Source: Streptomyces broussonetiae
Lineage (GTDB): Bacteria > Actinomycetota > Actinomycetes > Streptomycetales > Streptomycetaceae
Direction: 5' to 3'
DNA: 64,000 nucleotides
NCBI RefSeq assembly: GCF_009796285.1
Contig: NZ_CP047020.1
Coordinates: 2,852,001 to 2,916,000 of the forward strand
This document shows, piece after piece, positions 27,358 to 36,787 of this stretch (positions are counted from its first letter, which is position 1; the number at the start of each line of letters is the position of its first letter). The notes below the pieces were generated by a model, which saw nothing but the letters and a program-made list of their open reading frames with translations, did not search any database and was not told the DNA's origin. The position numbers and the translations under genes are program-made.

Positions 27358-28167
27358 ATGAGCAAGCGGAACAGCCAGGCAGCGAAGACACAGGCCCGGG
27401 AGCGGCTGCGCCAGGAGCGCGAGCGGCAGGCCAAGCGCGACAAGGCCAGGCGGCAGGTCATCGTGGCCGCCTCGGTCGTGGCCGTACTGGCCGCGGCCGG
27501 CGGCATAGGTTACGCCGTCGTCCAGGCCAACAAGCCCGGCTACTGGGAGGGCATGAAGACCGCCAAGGTCGTCGCGCCGGCCCACACGACGGGCACGAAC
27601 GGCACCACCGTCGTCATCGGCAAGGACAGCGCCAAGAAGACCCTCAAGATGTACGAGGACCCGCGCTGCCCGGTGTGCGCCCAGTTCGAGGAGAGCGTCG
27701 GCACGACCCTCAAGAAGGACATCGACGACGGCAAGTTCAAGTACCAGTACGTCGGCGCCACGTTCATCGACGACAAGGACAACGGCCAGGGCTCCAAGAA
27801 CGCGCTGAGCGCCCTGGGCGCCGCGCTGAACGTCAGCGACGAGGCGTTCCTCGAGTACAAGTCCGCGCTCTACTCCACGAAGTGGCACCCGGACGAGACG
27901 GTCGACAAGTTCAAGGACGACAACTACCTCATCCAGGTCGCCGACACCGTCCCCGCGCTGAAGGGCAACGCGCAGTTCCAGAACGCGGTCAAGAAGGGCA
28001 CCTACGACGCCTGGGCCATGGCGATGTCGAAGACCTTCGACAACAACAAGGACGGTGTGACCGGCACCCCGGGCTTCGTCATGAACGGCAAGCAGCTCAA
28101 CGGCGGCAAGGTGATCCTGACGGTGCCCGACTTCAACAACGCGATCGACGCGGCCATGAAGGGCTGA
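27358..28167 (+). CDS. Membrane-anchored DsbA/thioredoxin-fold protein
   Basis: A 269-aa protein. A basic, Lys/Arg-rich N-terminus of about 35 residues is followed by one transmembrane anchor ([21 protein letters not shown]). The extracytoplasmic domain has the thioredoxin motif C-P-V-C in [11 protein letters not shown], a helical insertion, and a cis-Pro loop [11 protein letters not shown]. This is the Thioredoxin_4/DsbA type, used for disulfide formation or repair on exported proteins. GGAG lies 9 nt before the ATG at 27358. A strong intrinsic terminator follows its stop. Confidence 0.9.
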   Translation: MSKRNSQAAKTQARERLRQERERQAKRDKARRQVIVAASVVAVLAAAGGIGYAVVQANKPGYWEGMKTAKVVAPAHTTGTNGTTVVIGKDSAKKTLKMYEDPRCPVCAQFEESVGTTLKKDIDDGKFKYQYVGATFIDDKDNGQGSKNALSALGAALNVSDEAFLEYKSALYSTKWHPDETVDKFKDDNYLIQVADTVPALKGNAQFQNAVKKGTYDAWAMAMSKTFDNNKDGVTGTPGFVMNGKQLNGGKVILTVPDFNNAIDAAMKG

Positions 28168-28195
28168 CGACCCGTCGGAATTCGACTGCCGGGTG

Positions 28196-28234
28196 AAGAG
28201 CGGGCGAACTTTCCCGGTTCGCCCGCTCTTTTGT
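28196..28234 (+). terminator. Intrinsic terminator with T run
   Basis: Fourteen-base arms AAGAGCGGGCGAAC (28196-28209) and GTTCGCCCGCTCTT (28217-28230) with a 7-nt loop, followed by a T run. It ends the DsbA-like gene transcript and separates it from phoD. Confidence 0.88.
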
Positions 28235-28261
28235 TCGTACCGGTCAGTAACCTCGTCGGTC

Positions 28262-29932
28262 GTGACCAGTCGAAACCGATCGTCCGAGGTGCTTCGCGGC
28301 CTCGGCCCCCTCTCTCCCCGCCGCCGTACGGTCGTCAAGGCCGCGGCGGCGACCGCTGTGCTGGCGGGTCCGCTCGCCGCAGCCCTTCCGGCGCGCGCGA
28401 CCAACCAGGCCCCGTCTTTCCTCCACGGCGTCGCCTCCGGCGACCCGCTGCCCGACGGCATCCTGCTGTGGACCCGGGTGACCCCGACCGCCGAGGCCCT
28501 GCCGGGCTCCGGGATCGGCCCGGACACCAAGGTGAGCTGGGTCGTCGCCACGGACAAGGCGCTGACGAACGTCGTCGCCAAGGGATCCACCACCGCCACG
28601 GCCGCCTCCGACCACACCGTGAAGGCCGACATCCGCGGCCTGCAACCGGCGACCGACTACTGGTTCCGGTTCTCGGCCGGCGGCACCGACTCCGCGGTGG
28701 CCCGCACCCGTACCGCCCCGGCGGCGGACGCCGCCGTGGCCGGGCTGCGCTTCGGCGTGGTCACCTGCGCCAACTGGGAGGCCGGCTACTTCGCCTCCTA
28801 CCGTCACCTCGCGGCCCGCAGCGACCTCGACGCCTGGCTGCACCTGGGCGACTACATCTACGAGTACAAGTCCGGCGAGTACGCGGCCCGCGGCAAGGTC
28901 GTCCGCCCGCACGCGCCCGCCAACGAGATCATCACGCTCACCGACTACCGGATCCGGCACGGCAAGTACAAGACCGACCCCGACCTGCAGGCCCTGCACC
29001 TGAAGGCACCGGTCATCGCGATCTGGGACGACCACGAGTTCGCCGACAACGCCTGGTCGGGCGGCGCGGTCAACCACACCGAGGGCGCCGAGGGCACCTG
29101 GGCCGCCCGCAAGGCCGCCGCCAAACAGGCCTACTTCGAGTGGATGCCGGTCCGCCCCGCCGTCGAGGGCACCACCTACCGACGGCTGCGCTTCGGCAAG
29201 CTCGCCGACCTGTCCCTGCTGGACCTGCGCTCCTTCCGCTCCCAGCAGGCGAACGCGGGCAGCGGCTCGGTGGACGACCCGAACCGCACGATCACCGGAC
29301 GCGCCCAGCTCGACTGGCTGAAGGCCGGGCTGAAGGCCTCCGACACCAGGTGGCGGCTGGTGGGCAACTCGGTCATGATCGCCCCGTTCGTCATCGGCTC
29401 GCTCACCGCCGACCTGCTGAGGCCGCTCGCCAAGCTGCTCGACCTGCCGCAGGACGGCATCGGCGTGAACACCGACCAGTGGGACGGCTACACCCACGAC
29501 CGCCGTGAGCTCCTCGACCACCTGCGCTCGAACGCCATCGGCAACACCGTCTTCCTCACCGGTGACATCCACATGTCCTGGGCCAACGACGTGCCGGTGG
29601 ACGCGGGCACGTATCCGCTGTCGCCGTCGGCGGCCACCGAGTTCGTGATCACCTCGGTGACCTCCGACAACCTCGACGACATCGTCAAGGTCCCCGAGGG
29701 CGTGGTCTCCGCGGTCGCCGCGCCGCTCATCGAGGCCGCCAACCGGCACGTCCACTGGGTCGACACCGACCGGCACGGCTACGGCGTCCTGGACATCACC
29801 GCCGACCGGGCGCAGATGGACTACTACGTCCTGTCCGACCGCACCGACCCGAACGCGACGTCCAAGTGGGAGCGTTCGTACCGCACCCGCAGCGGCACGC
29901 AGAAGGTCGAGCGGACCTACGACCCGGTGTAG
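28262..29932 (+). CDS. phoD: Secreted alkaline phosphatase PhoD (Tat substrate)
   Basis: A 556-aa phosphodiesterase/phosphatase. The N-terminus has a twin-arginine signal ([20 protein letters not shown], then an Ala-rich cleavage region ARA), so it should be exported folded. The catalytic metal ligands of the PhoD metallophosphatase fold are visible as [26 protein letters not shown] and TGDIHMSW. It releases phosphate from extracellular phosphoesters; in S. coelicolor the homologue is under PhoP control, but I see no convincing PHO-box repeats here. The GTG at 28262 keeps the Tat motif near the start. The upstream terminator suggests an independent promoter in a short gap. Confidence 0.93.
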   Translation: MTSRNRSSEVLRGLGPLSPRRRTVVKAAAATAVLAGPLAAALPARATNQAPSFLHGVASGDPLPDGILLWTRVTPTAEALPGSGIGPDTKVSWVVATDKALTNVVAKGSTTATAASDHTVKADIRGLQPATDYWFRFSAGGTDSAVARTRTAPAADAAVAGLRFGVVTCANWEAGYFASYRHLAARSDLDAWLHLGDYIYEYKSGEYAARGKVVRPHAPANEIITLTDYRIRHGKYKTDPDLQALHLKAPVIAIWDDHEFADNAWSGGAVNHTEGAEGTWAARKAAAKQAYFEWMPVRPAVEGTTYRRLRFGKLADLSLLDLRSFRSQQANAGSGSVDDPNRTITGRAQLDWLKAGLKASDTRWRLVGNSVMIAPFVIGSLTADLLRPLAKLLDLPQDGIGVNTDQWDGYTHDRRELLDHLRSNAIGNTVFLTGDIHMSWANDVPVDAGTYPLSPSAATEFVITSVTSDNLDDIVKVPEGVVSAVAAPLIEAANRHVHWVDTDRHGYGVLDITADRAQMDYYVLSDRTDPNATSKWERSYRTRSGTQKVERTYDPV

Positions 29933-29963
29933 CGGTTGCTCCGAGCTGTACAGGAGGCAACCA

Positions 29964-30053
29964 GCGGCAGACGACTCCCAGCCGCCGGCCTGGGTGTGGT
30001 CCGGGCACTTCCCGTGGCTGGTCCACCCGCCCAAGGAGTGCTTCCCCGGCTGA
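29964..30053 (+). CDS. Candidate 29-aa peptide with GCG in start position
   Basis: An in-frame stretch of 29 sense codons ending in TGA at 30051-30053. AGGAGG at 29952-29957 stands exactly 6 nt before codon GCG (29964), where a start would be expected. From GAC at 29970 on, every sense codon ends in G or C. The peptide is Trp/Pro-rich (PPAWVWSGHFPWLVHP) with one Cys near the end. No ATG, GTG or TTG precedes it in frame after a stop. Either the start codon was lost by mutation or sequencing error, or a non-canonical start is used, or the GC3 signal is chance. It lies 31 nt after phoD. Confidence 0.4.
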   Translation, partial: AADDSQPPAWVWSGHFPWLVHPPKECFPG

Positions 30054-30136
30054 GGCCTCCGGCGCGGCACGACGCCGGCGGTCGTGACCGAGGGGCCGGC
30101 CCGGTCATGCGCACATGGCCCGGGCCGAGCCCGTCC

Positions 30137-30715
30137 CTACGCCGCCTCCAGGCTGTCGAGGAAGCCGAGTGCCACCCGCCAGGTGGCCTCGGCGGCCTCG
30201 GCGTCGTAGTCGGGCAGCTCGGGGTCGGTGTACAGGTGCCCGGCCCCCGCGTAGCGGTAGACCTCCACATCCGCGCCGGTCCGGCCCATCTGGAGATACC
30301 AGGCGCTCAGCCAGTCGTCCGTCTCGAACGGGTCCGGCTCGGCCACGTGCAGCTGCACCGGCAGGTCGTCCGCCTGCGCGTTCGGCGCGATGTCCGACGT
30401 GCCGTGCAGAAGCAGCAGCCCGCGCGCCTTGTCGTCACCGAGGGCGAGGGTCTGGGCGATGGAGGCGCCCAGCGAGAAGCCCGCGTACACCAGCCCGCGA
30501 TCGGAGTACGGCGCCGCCGCGAGCACGGCCCGCTTCAGCAGCTCGTCCTTGCCGATCTCCTCCTTGTACGCCATGCCCTCCTCGACGGTGTCGAACGTGC
30601 GGCCCTCGAAGAGGTCGGGCGTCCACACCTCGTGGCCCGCCGCGCGCAGCCGGTCCGCGGCCTCGCGCACCGCGGGCCTGAGGCCGTAGGTCGAATGAAA
30701 GAGCATGATGTTCAT
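30137..30715 (-). CDS. Dienelactone hydrolase family protein
   Basis: A 192-aa alpha/beta hydrolase. The nucleophile elbow is GFSLGAS. An Asp in LHVAEPDPF and the His in GAGHLYTD complete the likely triad; the DLH family often has Cys instead of Ser, so this one may be an esterase-like variant. The ATG at 30715 (MNIMLFHSTYG) starts the fold directly; the longer open frame to 30802 is Arg-rich and atypical. It converges on phoD and diverges from the MscS gene across 104 nt that must hold both promoters. Confidence 0.88.
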   Translation of the reverse strand: MNIMLFHSTYGLRPAVREAADRLRAAGHEVWTPDLFEGRTFDTVEEGMAYKEEIGKDELLKRAVLAAAPYSDRGLVYAGFSLGASIAQTLALGDDKARGLLLLHGTSDIAPNAQADDLPVQLHVAEPDPFETDDWLSAWYLQMGRTGADVEVYRYAGAGHLYTDPELPDYDAEAAEATWRVALGFLDSLEAA

Positions 30716-30819
30716 GAGGCCATGGTGCCAGCCGGTGCGACGCCACCGGAGCCGCCGTGTCCAGGGACGCCGCGAACTCACATGTTCATGCCCGCCGGGC
30801 ACCGGTTAGAAGCGCAGGC

Positions 30820-31926
30820 ATGGAAGACGCACTCCGCCCTGTGATCGTGATATGCGCCTCCGTGCTGATCACCCTGGCCATCGGGTGGGCCACCGACCGG
30901 CTGCTGCACAAGGCCGCCGAACGCAACCACGACTCCCCGCTGTGGGAGCTGCTGCGCCGCGCTCGCATCCCTTACCAGCTCGTGCTGTGCACCGCCCTGC
31001 TCCGCGGATCGTACGACCAGACGAAGGTGCTGGAGCGGCACCAGGCCGGCATCGCCCGGACCCTGACCCTGGTGCTGATCGGCTCCGCCGCCTGGCTGGT
31101 GATCCGGATCGCCGCCGCGGTCGTCGAGACCACCTACAGGCGCTATGCGCGCGTCCACCAGGACGCGGCCCGGGTCCGCCGGGTGCGCACCCAGGTGGAG
31201 CTGATCATGCGGGTGGTCTCCGCGATCGTCATCGTCGTGGCAATCGCCTCCATGCTGCTCACGTTCCCGGCGATGCGCGCGGCCGGGGCCTCGCTGCTGG
31301 CCTCGGCAGGCATCCTCGGCATCGTCGCCGGGGTCGCCGCCCAGTCGACGCTGTCCAACATGTTCGCCGGGCTGCAGATCGCCTTCGGCGACATGGTGCG
31401 CATCGGCGACACGGTCGTCGTGGACGGCGAGTGGGGCACGGTCGACGAGATCACTCTGACCTTCCTGACGGTACGGACCTGGGACGAGCGCCGGATCACC
31501 ATGCCGGTGTCGTACTTCACCTCCAAACCCTTCGAGAACTGGTCGCGGGGCACCCCGCAGATGACCGGCACCGTCTTCTGGCACCTCGACCACAGCGCGC
31601 CCGTCGAGGCGATGCGCGAGAAACTGCGCGACATCCTGCGCGAGTGCCCGGCGTGGGACGGCCGTTCCTACAGCCTGGTGGTGACGGACAGCACGCCGAG
31701 CACCCTCCAGGTGCGCGCTCTGATGACCGCGAAGGACTCCGCCGACATCTGGACGGTTCGGGTCGCCGTCCGCGAGCAGATGATCACCTGGCTGGTGCGG
31801 GAACACCCCTATGCGCTCCCCCGGGTCAACACCGCCGCCGCGGTACTCCCGCCGCACCACCTCCCCTCCCTCGACGGCACGTCCCTGCGCAAGGACCACG
31901 CGCACCCACGCACCGGCCGGCCCTGA
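30820..31926 (+). CDS. MscS-type mechanosensitive channel
   Basis: A 368-aa membrane protein. Three or four N-terminal helices end in the pore-lining helix AGASLLASAGILGIVAGVAA. The cytoplasmic MscS beta domain follows with FGDMVRIGDTVVVDGEWG and VRTWDERRITMPVSYF, and then a helical C-terminal vestibule. Such channels open under hypo-osmotic stress. The ATG at 30820 has AGGC nearby but no ideal ribosome-binding site. It converges with the SDR gene, 41 nt away. Confidence 0.92.
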   Translation: MEDALRPVIVICASVLITLAIGWATDRLLHKAAERNHDSPLWELLRRARIPYQLVLCTALLRGSYDQTKVLERHQAGIARTLTLVLIGSAAWLVIRIAAAVVETTYRRYARVHQDAARVRRVRTQVELIMRVVSAIVIVVAIASMLLTFPAMRAAGASLLASAGILGIVAGVAAQSTLSNMFAGLQIAFGDMVRIGDTVVVDGEWGTVDEITLTFLTVRTWDERRITMPVSYFTSKPFENWSRGTPQMTGTVFWHLDHSAPVEAMREKLRDILRECPAWDGRSYSLVVTDSTPSTLQVRALMTAKDSADIWTVRVAVREQMITWLVREHPYALPRVNTAAAVLPPHHLPSLDGTSLRKDHAHPRTGRP

Positions 31927-31967
31927 CCGGTCCGCCGGCCGGACTCGGCACCGCGCGGCTCAAGGCG

Positions 31968-32708
31968 TCACTGCCCGCGCTCCGCGCCGCCGTTGACCTG
32001 GATCACCTGGGAGGTGACGTGCCCGGCGGCGGGCGAGGCCAGCCAGTGCAGCGTCGCCGCCACGTCTCCCGGTGTCCCGGCGCGGCCGGTCAGCGTGTCG
32101 CCGACGAGCCTCGCCCGCCGGGCCTCGTCCATGGTGTCCCCGAAGAACTCGGTGTCCTCGACGAACCCCGGCGCGACCACGTTCACGGTGATGCCGCGCG
32201 GCCCGAGCTGCCGGGCCAGGTCGTGCGCGTACGGGTGCAGGCCGGCCTTGGCCGCCGCGTAGGCGCCGGTGCCCGAACCCCGGTAGGCGGCGATGGAACT
32301 GACGAAGAGCACCCGCCCGCCGGGCTCGGCGAGCCGGCTCTTGAGCGCTTCGGTGAGGAGCGCGGCCGTCAGCGCGTTCTGTCTGAAATTGACTGTCCAG
32401 TCGTGGGCCACCCGGTCCAGGGGGTCCTCGCTGCCGGACGGCGGCTCCAGATGCCCGGCGCCGCCCGCGCTGTGCACGAGCACGTCGACGGTGCCGAACT
32501 CCTCGGCGACGAACCGGGCCACCCCGCGGACCTGACCGGGCTCGGAGAGGTCTGCCGCACGGGTGAGCGCCCCGGGCACACCGGCCTTCTCCAGCACCTC
32601 GGCCCGCCGCCCGAGCAACAGCACCCGGTCCCCGTCCGCGGCGAACGCCTGCGCTGTCGCCAGCCCGATGCCCGTACCGCCTCCACTGATCACGATGTTG
32701 CGCGTCAT
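31968..32708 (-). CDS. SDR family oxidoreductase
   Basis: A 246-aa short-chain dehydrogenase. The cofactor loop SGGGTGIG (residues 8-15) suits NADP(H) given the following GRRAE. HSAGGAGH stands in place of NNAG; the catalytic Ser is in VSSIAAY and the Tyr/Lys in AYAAAKAG. The substrate is unknown. The ATG at 32708 is the natural start. An 18-bp near-palindrome (32760-32777) about 52 nt upstream is a candidate operator. Confidence 0.92.
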   Translation of the reverse strand: MTRNIVISGGGTGIGLATAQAFAADGDRVLLLGRRAEVLEKAGVPGALTRAADLSEPGQVRGVARFVAEEFGTVDVLVHSAGGAGHLEPPSGSEDPLDRVAHDWTVNFRQNALTAALLTEALKSRLAEPGGRVLFVSSIAAYRGSGTGAYAAAKAGLHPYAHDLARQLGPRGITVNVVAPGFVEDTEFFGDTMDEARRARLVGDTLTGRAGTPGDVAATLHWLASPAAGHVTSQVIQVNGGAERGQ

Positions 32709-32759
32709 GATCCGAGAGTAGGCACGGACCGCCGGGCAGTGCCGGAGTTTTCCACAGCC

Positions 32760-32777
32760 GTCATACATTTGTACGAC
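32760..32777. promoter_or_regulatory. 18-bp near-palindrome upstream of the SDR gene
   Basis: GTCATACA (32760-32767) faces TGTACGAC (32770-32777) with one mismatch over 8-base arms and a 2-bp centre. It lies 52 nt upstream of the SDR ATG (32708), a usual place for a TetR-family operator. No regulator gene is adjacent. Confidence 0.5.
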
Positions 32778-32834
32778 TGACAAGCCGCCCTGTGCACAAT
32801 CGCCTGCGCCCGCCGGCCGCACGCCCCGCGCGCC

Positions 32835-34421
32835 TCACCGCAGGCTGCGCACGTCTAGATGGCGCAGCACCCGGTCCACGATCTCCGGGTCCGACCCCGG
32901 CTCGCTCCGCGCCGCCAGCACCTCGTGACGTGCCGCGCTCATCATCTCGTTCTGGATGCGCCGGATGCGCTTGAGCCGCCTGGCCCGCTGGTACTGCGCC
33001 TCCCGGCGCTCCTCCTCCCCCATGTCCGGGCTGATCCGGATGCCGATGTCGAAGGCGCGCCGCAGCATCTGCTCCGCCAGGTCCTCGGGCAGATCCTCCA
33101 CCTGCTCGATCTCCCGCAGCCTGCGCCTGGCCGCCTTGGCCGCGCGCACCGCCAGCTCCTTCTCGAACTCCTTCTCCCGTTCGGAGTCGGTCCGCACCCC
33201 CAGCCGCTTGACCAGCCACGGCAGGGTGAGCCCCTGGAGCACCAACGTGACGACGATGACCCCGAAGGCGATGAAGACGATCTCGTCCCGGTCGGGGAAG
33301 GGGGAGCCGGCGTGGGTCTTGAGCGGGACGGCCAGTGCGAGTGCCACCGAGGCCACCCCGCGCATCCCCGACCACCACATCACCACGGTCTCCCGCCAGC
33401 TGACCGGGATCTCCTCGTCGTAGTCCCGCCGCGCGTGCAGCCGTTTGGTCAGCCAGGTCGCGGGCAGCAGCCACATCAGCCGTACGACGATCACCACGCC
33501 GACGACGGCCGCGGCCCAGCCGAGCAGCTCCCCCCAGCGGCCCGCGGCCGTACGGATGGCGTTGTGCAGCTCCAGACCGATGAGCCCGAAGGCCACACCG
33601 GTGACGAGGGTGTCGATGATGTCCCAGAAGGTGTGCCCGGCCAGCCGGGTCATGACGTCATCGGCGTCGGTGGCGTACTCGGCGAGGAAGAGCGCCGTGG
33701 TGAGCACCGCGAGCACCCCGGAGCCGTGCAGCTTCTCCGCGAGCACGTAGGAGGCGTACGGCACCAGCAGGGTCATGCCGATCTGCAGGGTCGGATCGCC
33801 GAGCAGGTCCATCAGCCTGTTCGCACCCCAGCCGAGCAGCAGGCCGACGGCCACCGCGACGACCGCGGACAGCACCAGGTCCAGCCCGGCCCGCCATGCC
33901 GAGAAGGTGCCGCTCACGACCGCGGCGATCGCCACGTGGTACAGCACGATGGCCGTGACGTCGTTGAAGAGTCCCTCGCCCTCCAGGATCGACACCAGGC
34001 GGCGCGGCAGCCCCAGCTGTCCGGCCACGCTGGTCGCGGCGACCGGGTCGGGCGGGGCGATCAGCGCGCCGAGCGCTACGGCCGCGGCGATCGGCAGCCC
34101 GGGCACGATGGCGTTCGCGACGTACGCCACGCACACGGTCGTCACGAACACCAGGGCGACGGCCAGCAGGAAGATCGGCCGGATGTTGGCCGCGAACTGC
34201 CGCCAGGAGGTGCGGCGCACGGCGGCGTAGAGCAGCGGCGGCAGCAGCCCGGGCAGGATCAGCTCGGGTGGGATGTCCACGTTGGGCACGAAGTCGGCCA
34301 CCGCGAGGGCTCCGCCGAACAGCGTCATCAACACCGGCGCCGGCACCCCGAACCGGTCCGCCACCGGCACGCTCACCAGGGCCCCCAGCAGCAGGACGAA
34401 CAGCAGGGCCAACTGGTCCAC
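32835..34421 (-). CDS. Na+/H+ antiporter (CPA1/NhaP type)
   Basis: A 528-aa antiporter with about 12 transmembrane helices across residues 1-410 and a charged, helical cytoplasmic tail (about residues 410-528). Helix V has the ion-binding region LIAPPDPVAATSV and EGEGLFNDVTAIV, the ND pair expected of CPA1 exchangers; WWSGMRGVASVALALAVP is a further hallmark. It should exchange Na+ or K+ for H+. The gene ends 126 nt before the SDR start, on the same strand. Confidence 0.93.
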   Translation of the reverse strand: MDQLALLFVLLLGALVSVPVADRFGVPAPVLMTLFGGALAVADFVPNVDIPPELILPGLLPPLLYAAVRRTSWRQFAANIRPIFLLAVALVFVTTVCVAYVANAIVPGLPIAAAVALGALIAPPDPVAATSVAGQLGLPRRLVSILEGEGLFNDVTAIVLYHVAIAAVVSGTFSAWRAGLDLVLSAVVAVAVGLLLGWGANRLMDLLGDPTLQIGMTLLVPYASYVLAEKLHGSGVLAVLTTALFLAEYATDADDVMTRLAGHTFWDIIDTLVTGVAFGLIGLELHNAIRTAAGRWGELLGWAAAVVGVVIVVRLMWLLPATWLTKRLHARRDYDEEIPVSWRETVVMWWSGMRGVASVALALAVPLKTHAGSPFPDRDEIVFIAFGVIVVTLVLQGLTLPWLVKRLGVRTDSEREKEFEKELAVRAAKAARRRLREIEQVEDLPEDLAEQMLRRAFDIGIRISPDMGEEERREAQYQRARRLKRIRRIQNEMMSAARHEVLAARSEPGSDPEIVDRVLRHLDVRSLR

Positions 34422-34495
34422 GGCCGGCGCTCCGGGAGTCGACGATCACACGGCAGATCTCAAGCCTGCCATCCGCCCGCCGGGAGCGCGCGCCG

Positions 34496-34966
34496 CTACA
34501 GGGCCCGGCGCATCGCCCGGTGCGGCATGTCCGCGTCCGGGAACTCGGGGCCGTACGCCGCGTAGCCGAGGCGCTCGTAGAAGCCCAGTGCCTGGGTCTG
34601 TGCGTGCAGGTCCACCGCGGTGAGGCCACGCGCGCGTGCCGCGTCCTCGATGGCCCGCACCAGGGCCGCGCCGACTCCGAGCCCGCGCGCCGCCCGGGAG
34701 ACGGCGAGCCGCCCCAGGGAGCCCACCGACGCGTCCGCGCCGGTCTTGGCGACGGCCGCCTTGCCGGACAGCAGCCGCCCGGTGCCGAGCGGCACACCGT
34801 CCTCGCGGATCGCCAGCACATGCACGGCGCCGGCGTCGTAGGCGTCGTACTCGATGTCCTCGGCAACGCCCTGTTCGTGCACGAAGACCTCCTTGCGGAC
34901 CGCGAAGCAGGCTTCGCGGTCGGCGACGTCCTCGGCGACCCGGACGGTGTACGGCGCCGCGCTCAC
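34496..34966 (-). CDS. GNAT family N-acetyltransferase
   Basis: A 156-aa GNAT with the acetyl-CoA pyrophosphate-binding motif [18 protein letters not shown] and the C-terminal [14 protein letters not shown], similar to ElaA-type acetyltransferases. The GTG at 34966 overlaps the RluA-type stop as GTGA, indicating translational coupling. An early [15 protein letters not shown] segment is conserved in the ElaA group. The substrate is unknown. Confidence 0.88.
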   Translation of the reverse strand: MSAAPYTVRVAEDVADREACFAVRKEVFVHEQGVAEDIEYDAYDAGAVHVLAIREDGVPLGTGRLLSGKAAVAKTGADASVGSLGRLAVSRAARGLGVGAALVRAIEDAARARGLTAVDLHAQTQALGFYERLGYAAYGPEFPDADMPHRAMRRAL

Positions 34967-35907
34967 GCGTACGTCTCCTCGCGGACCTGGTCGAGGGCCT
35001 CCTGCAGGTCCTCGGGGTAGTCGCTGTGGAACTCCACCCACTGCCCGTCCGCGGGGTGCTCGAAGCCGAGCCGCACGGCGTGCAGCCACTGGCGGGTCAG
35101 GCGCAGCCGCTTGGCGAGCGTCGGGTCGGCGCCGTAGGTGAGGTCGCCGACGCAGGGGTGGCGGTGGGCGGCCATGTGGACGCGGATCTGGTGGGTGCGG
35201 CCGGTCTCCAGCTTCACGTCCAGCAGCGAGGCGGCGCGGAACGCCTCGAGGAGGTCGTAGTGGGTCACGGAGGGCTTGCCGTCGGCCGTGACCGCCCACT
35301 TGTAGTCGTGGTTCGGGTGTCGGCCGATGGGGGCGTCGATGGTCCCGCTCGTCGGGTCCGGGTGGCCCTGGACCAGGGTGTGGTAGCGCTTGTCGACCGT
35401 GCGCTCCTTGAACTGGCGCTTGAGCGAGGTGTACGCCCGCTCCGACTTGGCGACCACCATCAGGCCCGAGGTGCCGACGTCCAGGCGGTGCACGATCCCC
35501 TGGCGCTCGGCGGCGCCGGAGGTGGAGATCCGGTACCCGGCGGCGGCCAGGCCGCCGATGACGGTGGGGCCGCTCCAGCCCGGCGAGGGGTGCGCGGCCA
35601 CGCCGACCGGCTTGACGATGACGACCACGTCATCGTCGTCGTGCACGATCTCCATGCCCTCGACCGGCTCGGCGACCACCTGCACCGGCGCGGGCGCCTG
35701 CGGCATCTCGACCTCGAGCCAGGCGCCGCCGCGCACCCGCTCGGACTTGCCGACCACCGCGCCGTCGACCTGCACCTTGCCGGCCGCGGCCAGCTCGGCC
35801 GCCTTCGTGCGAGAGAAGCCGAACATGCGGGAGATGGCGGCGTCGACACGCTCGCCCTCCAGGCCGTCGGGCACGGGCAGGGTACGGATCTCGGGAATCG
35901 TGCTCAC
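34963..35907 (-). CDS. RluA-family 23S rRNA pseudouridine synthase
   Basis: A 314-aa enzyme with an N-terminal S4 RNA-binding domain (about residues 1-70, [20 protein letters not shown]) and a pseudouridine synthase domain with the catalytic Asp in [27 protein letters not shown] and SDYPEDL are RluD-like. It likely isomerises uridines in large-subunit rRNA. The GTG at 35907 was chosen; residues before it are not conserved in type. It overlaps the GNAT gene by 4 nt and follows lspA after 168 nt in which I see no gene. Confidence 0.93.
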   Translation of the reverse strand: MSTIPEIRTLPVPDGLEGERVDAAISRMFGFSRTKAAELAAAGKVQVDGAVVGKSERVRGGAWLEVEMPQAPAPVQVVAEPVEGMEIVHDDDDVVVIVKPVGVAAHPSPGWSGPTVIGGLAAAGYRISTSGAAERQGIVHRLDVGTSGLMVVAKSERAYTSLKRQFKERTVDKRYHTLVQGHPDPTSGTIDAPIGRHPNHDYKWAVTADGKPSVTHYDLLEAFRAASLLDVKLETGRTHQIRVHMAAHRHPCVGDLTYGADPTLAKRLRLTRQWLHAVRLGFEHPADGQWVEFHSDYPEDLQEALDQVREETYA

Positions 35908-36075
35908 CCGTCGAGTATGCCGGACGGCCCCGACGGCCCCGAACGTGCCTGTGGACAACTCGAGCGACCAGGGCCTGTCCGGCGGAAAGTTGCAGGAAGG
36001 CCACAGCGACCGACGACAACGCCGCAGACGGGCGCGCCGGCCCCCGCATCTGCGGCATGACCCGCCGGTCAGGTC

Positions 36076-36720
36076 CTAGTCCTCGTGGACCGTGCCGTCC
36101 GGGTCCAGGCCGCGGAAGGACAGCAGCACGATCAGGATGCCGCCGCACACGATCGCCGAGTCGGCCAGGTTGAACACCGCGAAGCCCTTGGGGGCGATGA
36201 AGTCCACGACCTCGCCCTCGAAGATCCCGGGCGACCGGAAGATGCGGTCGGTGAGGTTGCCGAGCGCACCGCCGAGCAGCAGGCCGAGGGCGATCGCCCA
36301 GGGGAAGCTGTAGAGCTTGCGGGCCAGTCGGATGATCACCACGATCACCGCGGCGGCGATCAGCGTGAAGATCACCGTGAACGCGGCTCCGAAGCCGAAG
36401 GCGGCACCGGGGTTGCGGATGGCGTGCAGCTCCAGCAGGTCCCCGAGCAGCTTGATCGGCTCGTGACCCTCCAGCTTGGCGACCACGAGCGTCTTGCTGA
36501 TCAGGTCGAGGGCGTACGCGAACGCGGCCACCGCGAACAGCACGGCGATCCGTCGCCCGCGACCGTCGCGCGCCTGCGCCGGGGCCTTTGGCCGGCCCTC
36601 CCCGGACGCACCGGTCCCGGCGGACGCGTCGGAACCCGCCGGCACGCCGGCCGCCGCCGTCTGCTCGCCGCCGTCGTCCGGGGTGTCCGGCGTACCGATG
36701 ATGCGCTCCGCCTCTGCCAC
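36076..36720 (-). CDS. lspA: Lipoprotein signal peptidase
   Basis: A 214-aa aspartic protease of the membrane that removes signal peptides from diacylated prolipoproteins. Four transmembrane helices cover about residues 55-200. The catalytic aspartates are in GNLTDRIF and FNLADSAIV, and [12 protein letters not shown] is conserved. The first 50 residues are a Gly/Pro/Ala-rich cytoplasmic extension, longer than in E. coli but common in Streptomyces. It follows the DksA-type gene (36788) by 67 nt on the same strand. Confidence 0.97.
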   Translation of the reverse strand: MAEAERIIGTPDTPDDGGEQTAAAGVPAGSDASAGTGASGEGRPKAPAQARDGRGRRIAVLFAVAAFAYALDLISKTLVVAKLEGHEPIKLLGDLLELHAIRNPGAAFGFGAAFTVIFTLIAAAVIVVIIRLARKLYSFPWAIALGLLLGGALGNLTDRIFRSPGIFEGEVVDFIAPKGFAVFNLADSAIVCGGILIVLLSFRGLDPDGTVHED

Positions 36721-36787
36721 GTGAGTCCCTCAGCCTAGGTACCTGACTGAGGACGAGACTACGGCACGGCCGCGCGGCCCCTCACGC

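Noticed and set aside
28168..28261. PHO box upstream of phoD
   Set aside because: Two GTTCG-type pieces (28217 and 28233) are 16 nt apart, not the 11-nt spacing of PHO boxes, and one is part of the terminator arm.
30060..30125. Hairpin GACCG/CGGTC and GGGCC/GGCCC near the dienelactone hydrolase stop as a terminator
   Set aside because: The arms are short and imperfect and there are several competing pairings, so I could not define one terminator.
35908..36075. Possible small gene between the RluA-type gene and lspA
   Set aside because: No frame combines a ribosome-binding site, start codon and high GC3 over this 168-nt gap.
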